In this document: positions 11,901 to 21,700 of the stretch, piece after piece
Layout: each line of letters opens with the position of its first letter
Numbering within the stretch: the stretch's first letter is position 1
Source of the DNA: Parachlorella kessleri
Lineage: Eukaryota; Chlorophyta; Trebouxiophyceae; Chlorellales; Chlorellaceae
Assembly: GCA_001598975.1 (NCBI GenBank)
Contig: BBXU01001474.1
Coordinates: forward strand, 1-30,136
Length of the DNA stretch: 30,136 bases
Reading direction: 5' to 3'
Program-made: the position numbers and the translations under genes
The notes under the pieces: model-generated
Seen by the model: only the letters and a program-made list of their open reading frames with translations
What the model was told of the DNA's origin: nothing
Databases searched by the model: none

Positions 11901-14674
11901 GGAGAACACTTGCATTGTTGTTGTGCCCGCTGTCCGCCCCACAATTGCAGCAAGCACGAGTGCAGCTTCGCATCCAGGCCCTGTGCTTGTCTTGTTTGCT
12001 ATTTGCATCCACCACCAACGGACGGCCACAGGGCCTAATCCCTCACAGCCACCCTACTTGGCGGCAGTGATGGGCGTGGCAGGGTTGGATGGCTACCCAC
12101 TGGCTTTTTGGTGCCCATCCAGGTCTTCTGGCCCAGGAGAGCGACGGGCCCTACTTTTTCACCGGGGCGGATATACGGCGGGTGACTCGGCTGCTGCGGC
12201 AAGCAGGAACCCTCCTGTGGCAGCAGGTGCGCTGGTTGGTTGGTCGTCCTGGGAGGCAGGGTTAGTCATGGGCGACAGCAGCCGGGACCCTTCTACTTTG
12301 GCAGCACAAGTGTGCTGGCTGTGACAGGCACAGCGCCATGCGACCGGCGCGCATTGAGCACTAACACCTAACATGGTATCAGAGGCTTGCAAGCATGGGT
12401 TAGCTTTGTGCAAAGTGGCTGGGCGTGGTTGCTGCTTGATGTACTGATATTGCCAGCCTGCTGGCCGGCAACACCATGAACCCGCCAAGCCAATTGGTCA
12501 CAGGAGGTCTTGACAGAGCTGAGGTGTTGACAGATAAGCATAGGTTAACCCCTACAGAAACGCGGGTGCCTCCTGCTGCTTGTAGGCCTTGCTCTTCCCT
12601 GACAACCTGCTGAAGCTCTCAGCAGTGCGCATCGATACTGGGCAGCCCATCTTTGAGACAGACCAGGTAGTGTGACTCAAAGTACATACATCTGTACATC
12701 GTACCGCAGGCCCCAGTCTGTCTACCATGCTGTCCAACTTCTGCAAAATATGTTATGCTGGACTGTCTTTTTTTAGTAGTGTACGGCTGGCATGTGTTGC
12801 ACTGACGGACTGGCTTCCGGGTGCAGCGCCTGCCTCGCCAGATGCCAAAGCTGCCTGCTCAGCAGCCCAAGCACATTGTGGGTGGCCACCAGAGTGGCGC
12901 CAGCGGGGCACAGCATTCACAGCAGGAGGAAAGCCTGTACCAGGGAGAAAGTCGGATCCAGTCTTGCTTGCACAGGACTCTCATATGACAAAGTGGTGTG
13001 TTCAGACCCACAGCACCCCCCTATTGGGAGCACCTGGTGGAGCATCTGGGTCTGTGGATACCCGTCTGTTACCCGACATGGATTCTCCCCCTGCAGGCCC
13101 ACAGCACCGCCCAATGGGAGCAGCTGGTGGAGCATCTGGATCTGCTACCCTCCCAGCTGGCAGACGTGGTTGCCATGCATGCCGAGTTCATGGCAGCGGT
13201 GCTGCCAGCAAGGCGCAGGCGCCGCGAGCTGCTGGAGAATCTGATGCAGGTGCGCCCGCTGAGGACGTGCCCTTGCATGTGCAACCTGCCTGGTGTCATG
13301 GCGGGGAAACATCAGCCGCTGTCGTAAGCCTGATCCAGGATCTGGGAATCTTGGAAGCTTGGACCAGCTGGTGTGTAGATCCAAGGCTCAGCTACTCCCA
13401 CTTGCCGAGCCCTGGAGCCAATGTAGGGCTGAGTGTGTGTAACAGAGCAGTAGCAGCACCCATGGTCTCTGTTCAGTGTCTGTTGTTGGTGTCGTCCGAT
13501 CCCAGTTTGTACCTCCCCCCTGCTGCCTCCTGTACCTGTAGGCTTTTTCGAACCTTGGCCTTCTCAGAATCCTTGCTGCCTTCCTCGGGATCCCTGCAGG
13601 TCCAGTTGAAGCTGTTGTTATTAACTCTTCCAACCCTTGCTGCCATTCCTCTGCGCGACCGCAGGTCCAGTTGAAGGGGTTGGCTCTAATTCTTGAAACC
13701 CTTGCTGCCTTCCTCCACCCGCCTGCAGGTCCAGCTGAAGGGGTTGGTGCTGGGGGTGGGGTCTGCCCAGGAGCAAGCCTATGCTTCACTGGCCTCCATG
13801 GAGATTAACAACCAAATCCAGAAGACAACACAGGACGAGCTGGCTGCTTACGTCACCTTTGCTGCTGGTGCGTGCCATGGCGCCGGTCCCCGGGATTCAG
13901 CGACAGGTGGTCATTGCCCGATGGCCAGTTTGCTTTAGCCGGCGGTGGAGAGCAGGGTAGCTCCAAACAGATCTGTGCTGTGACGCGTGGCCCTAAGCAC
14001 ATGCCTGCCTTGGGGCCCTGCCTGATGATGAACTCATGTGTGTTCACTTGCTTGCTGGGCATTTCTAGCCGCTCTAGCCCGGCCTGCTGATGTTGGCAAC
14101 CATTGTGAAACTTTGTGCATCGCTCAGTCTGTCAACCTCTCTGTCCCACCTGTCTGCAGGCATGTTCCGCATCATGCTTTTCCCGCTTCAGAAGGTCAAG
14201 CTCTTCCTGTACAGCTGGCCGTACTTTCCTCAGGTGAGCCACCCAGCCTGGCATACTCAGCAGTAGTTCTTGTTGCTTGGGCTTTCAGAGGTGTGTCGTT
14301 TGAATCTTTGTGCAGTGGGCCGAAAGGCCTGCTGCTGCGGCGTGGCACACTTGCATGTGGGCAAGGTGGGGGTTGCTGTATCATTGAGGCAGGTAGTGCG
14401 AACAGAGAGGAGATAGGGTGTAACTGTACTGAGGGTGTGCTGATGTCATCGAACGACACCTCCCTGTGTTGAATGAACTATATCGTCCGTGGCGCGCGTG
14501 CCTCCTTTTGCGTCCGACAGCTACTATCTGTGTGCCACAGCACCAGCATCTGAATTCTGCTGAGTCGGATGAGTATGCAGTGACTAATACATGCTGGTTG
14601 CTGTTGCGCAGATGCACCTCATTGCCTTGGCGGTCCGCAAGAAGCTGGGTATGGAGCCGCTGGCCATCGAGTGA
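5967..14674 (+). CDS. bZIP-like transcription factor, paralogue A (15 exons, ~1198 aa)
   Basis: Exons: 5967-6182, 6346-6673, 6871-8117, 8585-8749, 9213-9307, 9723-9820, 10280-10482, 10810-11259, 11565-11745, 12123-12226, 12586-12666, 13097-13249, 13729-13867, 14160-14233, 14612-14674; sum 3597 nt, open frame, TGA at the end. Predicted nuclear DNA-binding regulator. Order: exon 1 has an acidic-hydrophobic block (FDDPILSSLL) like an activation domain; exons 2-3 are Gln/Pro/Ala-rich with short motifs (EAPEAFLQQLLG, LSELFEQLG); basic region ARRAQKRFREKQ at ~586-597, fitting the fungal Yap/Pap1 pattern NxxAQxxFR except Ala for Asn; exon 4 (~598-652) encodes a Lys/Glu-rich coiled coil with an incomplete heptad (Leu, Leu, Thr, Ile, then Glu); from ~935 on a conserved helical region (FPDNLLKLSAVRIDTGQP, WEQLVEHLDLLPSQL, FLYSWPYFPQ) of no family I can name. 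Every intron has GT-AG ends. Extra exon fragments lie next to exons 4, 12 and 13. The start ATG matches the exon 1 length of gene B (72 codons each). Confidence 0.88.
7881..7923 (+). repeat. CAG trinucleotide run coding poly-Gln
   Basis: Exon 3 of gene A holds runs of CAG broken by CAA and TGG codons, giving Q5-W-Q7-type sequence. This is the densest part of a Gln-rich stretch at about protein residues 480-530. Such tracts are common in activation domains and vary in length between strains. Confidence 0.9.
8684..8861 (+). repeat. Tandem duplication (112-bp period) over the exon 4 donor of gene A
   Basis: The last 66 nt of exon 4 plus the start of intron 4 (8684-8795) are repeated from 8796. 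The second copy ends at 8861, where the donor gtgagt has become ttgagt, and it contains an in-frame TAG (GGATAGAAGG), so it cannot replace the real exon end. Both copies share the A-specific wording gctggccacgctgcaggc, unlike gene B. Confidence 0.85.
8959..9048 (+). repeat. Degenerate minisatellite in intron 4 of gene A
   Basis: Variants of caccagggtactgggtactg recur several times with imperfect spacing. No coding potential is seen. It lies inside an intron that also holds the decayed exon 4 copy. Confidence 0.55.
12374..12384 (+). other. Possible remnant of a copia-type LTR retrotransposon primer-binding site
   Basis: Intron 10 of gene A has CTAACA followed by TGGTATCAGAG. TGGTATCAGAGC is the initiator-Met tRNA primer-binding site common after the 5' LTR of Ty1/copia elements; 11 of 12 bases match, and the preceding CA is the usual LTR end. 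No gag or pol sequence follows, and the matching intron of gene B lacks it. It may be a fragment or chance. Confidence 0.25.
13006..13145 (+). repeat. Tandem duplication (91-bp period) over the exon 12 acceptor of gene A
   Basis: The start of exon 12 (cccacagcacc at 13098) is preceded by a copy at 13007 with the same downstream wording (gagcaxctggtggagcatctgg). The upstream copy lacks a good CAG acceptor (cagac) and its frame does not follow the exon. The intron part of the unit (ggatacccgtctgttacccg) is shared with the repeats at the same junction in gene B. Confidence 0.85.
13600..13790 (+). repeat. Tandem repeat (64-65 bp, 3 copies) over the exon 13 acceptor of gene A
   Basis: GCAG followed by GTCCAGTTGAAG or GTCCAGCTGAAG starts at 13600, 13665 and 13729. 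Each unit also carries aacccttgctgccwttcctc before its CAG. Only the third continues into the full exon 13. All three have a usable CAG acceptor. Gene B shows a single copy at this junction. Confidence 0.85.
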
Positions 14675-15717
14675 GCCCTCTTGGTCAACCCCTCCTGGGG
14701 CGCGGTTTTTGGGCCGGGATTGGGGCGGAAGGGTACCCAACTACCACCCCTCCGCGGTAAACCACCGGTTATGGAACAGTTAAGGCTACTGGTGGTATGG
14801 CAAGGACCTCCCGGGGCATGCAGACGCTGCCTGCATGCGAGGGGGTAATGGTACTAGGGATTCCAATTGGAGGCATCCTCCACCTTTGGCGGTGGTGGCA
14901 GGCGGAGTGGTAGAGGATAGTCAAACAACACTGTCAGCTGTGGTAGCAGGGCACGCTTCTAGGGCCTGCCTGACTGCCTGAGCGGCTAGGTTTCTCTTGA
15001 TTTTGGCTTGCAGGCAGGAGCATACCTGTAGGCCCTACAGGTGTACATGGTTTCTAGTTGGGCTATGTGCTGCTGCATGCCTCACCGGCCGTGCTGGCAT
15101 CAGGGTGCCTACGAAGGGCACTGCAGGGCGCATCAAGCTTGAGGATATGTAACTATCCGAGGATGTGGAGACTTTGCACCCAGCGCATAGCGGGACATAA
15201 CAGCGGCATGCAGAATGTGAATGGTGCAAAGAGTTGCTCCTTTCCGTGGATGTTTACAAGCAAGGAATGGTGGGCAGTTCGGGGGGTTTCAGAGCAGCTT
15301 TGGTGGCTGGCACCTGCTAGCTAGGAGGTACTGATTCAGTGAAAACTGGTGCTGGGGAGGGTGCTTTGTGTCTGTCAAGTGGAAAAGTGCTGGCACAGCA
15401 CCAGCCTCTCCCCTGAACATTGCCAGCCTTACCCTGCCGAGGTTGTAAGCCCTTCCCAATATTTGCCACTGAACCCAGGTAAAGCCCTATCGACCTTAGC
15501 AGGCTGTGTGTGGTAGTAAAGTGGTGTACGCCCGCCCATGTACTACTAGCGCGTAGACACAGGTCATGCCTGATGACCCGTCATCAGTCACCATTAGTCC
15601 TTCATCCAGCGCCCGCTGTCGCCTTGCCATGATCCCGTCGCCTGCAGCCGACGAGGACGTACGATCAGGTTCGTTCAGTTAGACCGACTAGGTGTCGCGC
15701 CCACTGGCCAGGCCAGC
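14675..15717. other. Intergenic between genes A and B
   Basis: No gene recognised in 1043 bp. It should hold the 3' UTR of A and the promoter of B. TGTAA, the chlorophyte polyadenylation signal, occurs at 15148-15152 and 15444-15448. Hairpin-forming sequences: GCATGCAG at 14817-14824 with its complement at 14832-14839, and ACCTGTAGG at 15024-15032 with its complement after one base at 15034-15042. The inverted repeat at 15571-15586 is listed separately. Which TGTAA is used cannot be told from sequence. Confidence 0.6.
15571..15586. promoter_or_regulatory. Inverted repeat TGATGAC-CC-GTCATCA upstream of gene B
   Basis: Two perfect 7-nt arms with a 2-nt spacer lie 132 bp before the gene B start codon. 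The arms resemble bZIP half-sites (TGAC/TGAT). A role as a binding site, possibly autoregulatory, is inference only. Confidence 0.4.
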
Positions 15718-18700
15718 ATGGCACGCCCTAGCGGGCCGGACCTCTCCAGCGTGGGAAGCGAGGAGCTTGCTGACATCATCGACAACTTCTACCCTGACGA
15801 TGCCCTACTTTCCTCGCTGTTATCGACAAACCCTGCCCACGAGGGCCAGCAGGGTGGTCCGCCGGGGAGGGAGTCCTTGGATTCTGGTCAGGCGCAAGGG
15901 GTGCAGCCGTTGGCCAGCAGTTCTGCACACCAGGTGCGGCATCCGTTCAATGGAAACACGCTCTGTGCCCTGTCCGCGCTGCCAGCATGGCCCCAGGGAG
16001 TAATAGAGGGCCCCAACTGCGCTGCGCCCCTGCCCACTGCTGGATTCTACCTGGGCAACTATCGCAGGAGGGGCTGACCGCAGCTACCACCTCGTTGCCT
16101 GGCCAACACGGTGCGCTGCTCTCGGCCTCCACACCCTTGGGCCCGGGTGCCAGCTTGCGTCAGCAGCCAGGTTTGCCAGCACAGCAAGCAGGCGCCGGCC
16201 ATGCTGCGCCAGCCCAAGGGTCCCAGGGTGCTCTAAATGCGAGGGCGCCTCCCAGCCAGCCGGCTCAAGACCCGTTCCTGTTGGATGCAGCAGCGCGAGC
16301 AGCACCTTTGGGGGTGGGAAGCACCGCTGGGCTACAAGGGCCCCGTGCGCGCAACATCAGCAGGCACTTTGAGGCAGCTGCTGCTGCCGTGGCAGCAGAG
16401 GGTGCAGGTAAAATGATGGACACTTGCTGTGGACACCGTTTTGCCAACTGTTGTGCCGAGCATGATTTGCGTGAGGGTAGATTGGCTCGGGGTGCCCTGC
16501 CCAAGCTTCATATCAGACAGGCTGTAGAAGGGAAGTACGTGGAAGTTTAGCATCAAGATGCACGCTTGAATGGCAAACATGGCTCAGTTGGGGAGGGGGA
16601 AGTACAGGGGCCGACGAAGAACTACTGCCCAAGAACTTGCTGATGCCCGACTCCGTTTTTTCCACTCTGTCTCCTGCCTTGCTTGCAGGCACGCCTCTTA
16701 GCGTGGAGGCCCCGGAGGCGTTCCTGGATCAGCTGCTGGGCGCTGACAGCCTGCCGGTGCCTGGGTTGGACTTTTCAGACGCCGCAGCTGCCGCCGGCGC
16801 TCATGACGTCGTCGGCGAAGGGGAGCTGGCCGGGCTCGTGGCGGCGCTTGCGTCGTCAGCTGCCACGTCAGCAGCTGCAGCTGCTGGGCCTGCTGGGCCC
16901 GCTGGGGCAGGTCACCTCCTCATGGACCATGTTCCAGCAGCGGACCTGCAGAGCCTAGGGAGCGGGTCCCTGCCGCCACTCCCCCTGGGGCTTGATGAGC
17001 TGTTTGATCAGCTGACGGGCGAGGAGATCCTAGAGCCCGGCGGCGCTGCAGCAGCCCCTGTGCAGGCCGCTGGCTTGCCTGCAGCCCCTGCCGGGCAGCA
17101 GCCAGTGGGTCGGGGGGCTATTGCTTTTGCAGGGCCATTCCACTCTGCGCCGGCAGTACTGGAAACTGCTGGGCAGCGCTTCGTGCCCAGCCCGTCGCTT
17201 CTTTACACCAGCGCCACTGCACCAGCGGCGATGCACCAGCCATCAGGGGAATCCCAACAACGGCCGTCGTTGGAACCTTCCCAGCAGCTGTCAGTGCACC
17301 CCCAGCAGCTGTCCGTGGGACCTTCCCAGCCGTTGGTAGGGCATGAGCAGCTGTCAACAGCACCAACGCACCTGTCTGCGACTCCCTTTGACATGCATAA
17401 GTGGCAGCATGGAGGAGCAGAGCAGGCGCAGCAGCAGCAGCAGCCAGCGAGTCAGGCAGGACAGTCTCGCCAGCCGTCGTCGGGGGCGTCTCAGCAGCCG
17501 TCAATGGGACCCTATGAGACGCTGCTGCAGCAGCTGGGGTTGCAGCAGCAGCCGCCGCAGCAGCTCCCGACAGGCGTAGCAGGGCAGCCCCGCCAGCCGT
17601 CTGCGGGGTCCCAGCAGCTGTCAGCGTCGCCACATCAGGCGTCAGCAGGGCCCCCTCCCAAACAGCAGCAGCCGCAGCAGCGGCAGCCAGGGGCGACACA
17701 GGCAGTGGCAGGTGCGGGGCCCCTTGAGCTAGAGCAGGGGCCGTCCAGTGGCAACCAGGCGAGCGAGGCCCCGAAGGAGGCCCCCACCAAGAAACAGCTG
17801 CGAGCGAGACAGGCCCAGAAGCGCTTCCGGGAGAAGCAGGTGCGCACCCAGGCGTTACCCTGTGGGTAACTGGTATGACTTTGAGAGAACAAGTGCCAGG
17901 AGTATAAGCAACAGAGCTGCGGGGCAAGGACGTGGGTTCGTAGGAAGGGCCTGTAGCTGCCAATATGACCGTTACTACTCTAGGTGCTTCTCGCCCCAGC
18001 TTCCCTGGAGGCCCCTGGAAATCCCCTTATGGTCGGGGGATGGCACCCCTCACAGGCGGCAGCTGCTGCCACCAGTGGCTGTGACGGTCACCCGCGCCAC
18101 TTGAACCCCGCTGGCGCACGCATGGGAACCAGAGAGTGGCGAAATGAAGAAACAAATCTGCCCAGGAAGAGTGAGAGTGGGGAGGTGTAGACCGGTGGGG
18201 CAGGACGTCCGCTCCCACGCAAGGGTGGGCGTTGTTGTCCCAAGCTGACAGCTGTTGACAGCTGTATGGAGCAAAGGCCTGTCCCCCCCTCCCCCCCTCC
18301 TCCCCCGAGGGCAGGAGCTGTAGGCAGGCTTGCATCATGCGTGCAACTTGGTCCAACACAGTGTCACCCCTACTCCAAGGAACCGAGGGGTGCCTTCTCC
18401 CCCGCCCGGACCCCATGCAGAAAGCCAAGCGGCAGGGGATGGAGGAAGGGGTGGAGACGGCAGCTGCAGAGATGGAGCGGGAGCGGGCGCTGCGGGACAG
18501 CGTTCAGAGGGAGCATGGCGCCATGGAGCAGCTGCTGGGGTACAAGGAGGGCATGGTGCAGGCCCTGGAGGAGGCGGGCGAGGGGGTGGGTCAGGCTTGG
18601 GTGGGAAGGGGCGTGGCATTAGTCACCGCATGGGCGCCATGGAGCAGCTGCTGGGGTACAAGGAGGGCATGGTGCAGGCCCTGGAGGAGGCGCGCGAGGG

Positions 18701-21700
18701 GGTGAGTCAGCATTAGGTGGGAAGGGCCTGGCGTTAGTCGCCACATGGGCCACAGTGGCAGTGGCGCCACAGGTGGTGGGACGGTGGGGGCCGGCATCAC
18801 ATGGTCATTCGGGGGGCTGGCACCGTCAGATGGCTTTGGCTCAGTTTCGCAGGCAGCCTGGCATGAGGGACACTCCTGGAGCCCCATGTTAGAGGCAGCT
18901 ACAGGCTTCCTTGAGGCTGCCTGACAACAAGGTGCACTTCACAATGTCATCCTTACCCCCTGACCTTGGCGAGTGATGTTGAGGAGGGGGTGCCACCTGC
19001 TCAGCCGACCGCGCCAATTTCTGGAGGGAGATCTACCCCCCCCCCCCCCCCCCCCAAAGGCTGACCAATGGCTCCCCTAAGGATGACTCAACGGCTGTGT
19101 GTCGTGCAGGAGGAGGTGCCGCCCGCCCAGCCCATCCAGCCAGTGCTCAGGCCGCACACGGAGCAGGGCTACAACGTGGTCTTCCCTGTCGACGCCGTGC
19201 AGAGGTGAGTGGCTACAGCGGGGCGCCAGAGCGGGCGTCAGGCCTCGGTTAGGGTGTGCCCCTTTCTTGCAGTCCATTGTCTGGGTCCTCGGTGGCACAT
19301 GTCTATGAATGTGTGTGCGCTCTTGGCACTCCCGGTGGCTGTGATGCTTGTGTGTGTGCGTGCGTGCTCCTGCGGCGCCACAGCAGGGCCAATACTTGTC
19401 TGGGCCTGCGGAGCGAGGGAGGAGGTAAAGCCGAGTTCCTGCTACGAGCGCTGGGGCCTCTGTGCGGTATGTCTCAGGCGCTGCGGGCTGTCATGTGGGT
19501 GGTGCCCCGCTCTCTGCAGTTGTGAGCTGACGTGGCGCGCTTTGCATCTGCTGGTTACTAACTCGATGCGATGTGCCTTGCTTGGGCAGGTATCAAGTTG
19601 AGGGCGATACTGCCAGAAGGGACGCCCAAGGCCGGCTCATACGCGCCCCCGCCTTTGAGAAGGTGGCGGCAGAGTTTGCCCATATAGGTAAAGGCGGGGG
19701 TAGTGTGTTTTGTATACACAGCTATGCTGCCCACTGCAATGTGTTGTTTAGGGGCAGAGCTGGGTGATTTCCTTGCATTAGAGATCGAGCTGTAATTATA
19801 CATATATATGATATTGAAAAGTGATCAGTTGATCCCTACCAAGTGCTGCATGCCTTCTATGCCTACATGTGCGCCTACCTTGAACCCAGACATGGCTGCT
19901 AGTAACAGGCTGAGTCATTGACCTTAACAGTGCCACCCAGGCAATGTTGCTGCGGGGCGGCTGGAGGTCAGCTTATCTTTGTCATCGGGTCTGGGAGTTC
20001 TCTGTCCGTGGTATGGTGCAGTGCTGCAGCTGAGGGGGATGCTGGGAGAGTCCCGCAAGTGCGGGGACGCCGTGATGCAGCGCATCGCGGAGCACAGCGT
20101 GGCGCAGCAGGGCCAGCAGCCGCAGCAGGAGCGGGAGAGCCCCAGAGGGGGCTGGAGAAATGTGAGTGGGGGTTGCGGCGCTCCTCAAAAGCACCTCTGG
20201 GACTTGGAAAGCCATGTCATCATTGCCGTCCTTGACGTGGCTGTACCCCTGACCTGCTGTCTGCCCTGGGGCCGCGTGGCTGTGGGGGTTAGTCACCCCG
20301 GTGCCTGGCCTGCTGAGGGGTACGCTGCAACAGCGGCTGCTCCTAGTGCTGCAGGTCCTCGCGTACGCCAAGCGCTGCCGCCTGGCACGGGCAGGCGTGG
20401 CGCCCTTGGTCCCGGGCGGGGATGACTCGCCACTTGACTCACCCTTTGACTCACCGGCTGATTCACCGGCACAGCCTCTGCGGCATGCCTCGGTCATCCC
20501 CCCTGAGGTCAGCCCTGGCGAGATGCACGAGCAGGGGACAGACGTGCAAGGCGCCGGCGCTCCGGGCGCTGGCGCCCTGCAGGGGGAATCTGCAAGCGCA
20601 GGCGCTGTGGCCAGGGTAGCTTCTAGCATTGCGGCCACAGCACCTGCCAGCCTCCGAAGCAGCGGTGCGGTATCGCAGACAGGCAGCAGGACGGTACCGC
20701 CAGCAGGCGGGGGAAGGGGCAAGAGCCCGCTGGCAGGCGGGGCGGGGCGGGCGCTGGCAGCTCTGGGGCTGACACAGCGGTCAGAAGCTCTAGCGGTAAG
20801 CCATGTCATGGGAAGTCAGTGTTTGGAGTGGGGCCTGGCTCGAGAGGGCGGCACCTGGGGATGCCCGTGAACCGCAGCAAGGCTTCAAGGCTTTGTGTGG
20901 CGTTAGGTTGTATTACACTCCTTGGGCCATGTGTCGTCCTTTCTAGCAACCCACCCAGCCTACAGCTGTGGGTCCCGGCGTCGCGGGCTGACTGCAAATA
21001 AGACAGAAGGGGCGAGAGGACCGGTACAGCTCCCCCCTTACAAGTGCGCCTTTCGTGGTACTGGTGATAGGAGCCAGGGCCCGTCTTGTTCACACACTTT
21101 GAGTTGGACCTGCGGGAGTTGTGTGGTGACCACCACGACTAGCCCAGAAGTGCTGTAGCAGCATGCATCACCCTGCATCTTCGGCCCGAACCCCAGCCAT
21201 AACCCCACACGCGGTCCGGCGCTGTGAAAACACACTGCGTTATGCCGGCAAATGGCATCAGCCGCCCTGGCAAGGAAGGAGCCAGTAACAAAGCCTTGAC
21301 AGGGCAGGAGTCCCAGCTGTTAATTAGTAAATTAACGAAAATATACAAAGACATAAATGAACCAATAATGACTCCTGACCGTTGTCAACCGCTGTCTGTT
21401 GGTGCAGGTCCAGCCTGAGCTGGCGCTGCGCGTGGCGTCCGCCACCCTGGCGACCACAAGGACCCTCCGAGAGGGCAGCGCGCTCAGCATGGATGCCCAG
21501 GAGCTGATGTACCTGGAGACCCTGCTGAGGCGGCTGCTGGTGTCCACGACACTGAGGGGTGCCCAACCCTGGACCTTAGTGGAGGGAGGTGCGCAGGCCG
21601 GATGCCGTGGTGCCGACCTCATTTTGCATGACTGCTGCCCAGGCCCTCTGATGAGGGAAGGTATTTGAGCATGATTCAGACTAGCCGGTGTACCCAAGTT

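Noticed and set aside
15058..15324. Open frame of 88 codons between genes A and B
   Set aside because: No homology I recognise, no splice partner, and the stretch fits the 3' flank of gene A. Left as intergenic.
17118..17963. Long minus-strand open frame (281 codons) opposite gene B exon 3
   Set aside because: It is the reverse of a CAG-rich, GC-rich coding exon, where stops are rare on the other strand. It has low-complexity Ala/Thr content and the plus-strand frame is the one conserved with genes A and C.
8750..18708. TGAGTCA sites at 8751 and 18703
   Set aside because: They arise from the splice donor gtgagt followed by ca; the splice-site explanation is enough.
20435..20453. Two TGACTCA (AP-1/GCN4) sites
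   Set aside because: They are produced by the Asp-Ser codons (GAC TCA) of the DSP repeat inside coding sequence, so a regulatory reading is not needed.
19982..20809. Minus-strand open frame of 275 codons across gene B exons 7-8
   Set aside because: It runs through an intron and two well-supported plus-strand exons, and shows no recognisable domain.
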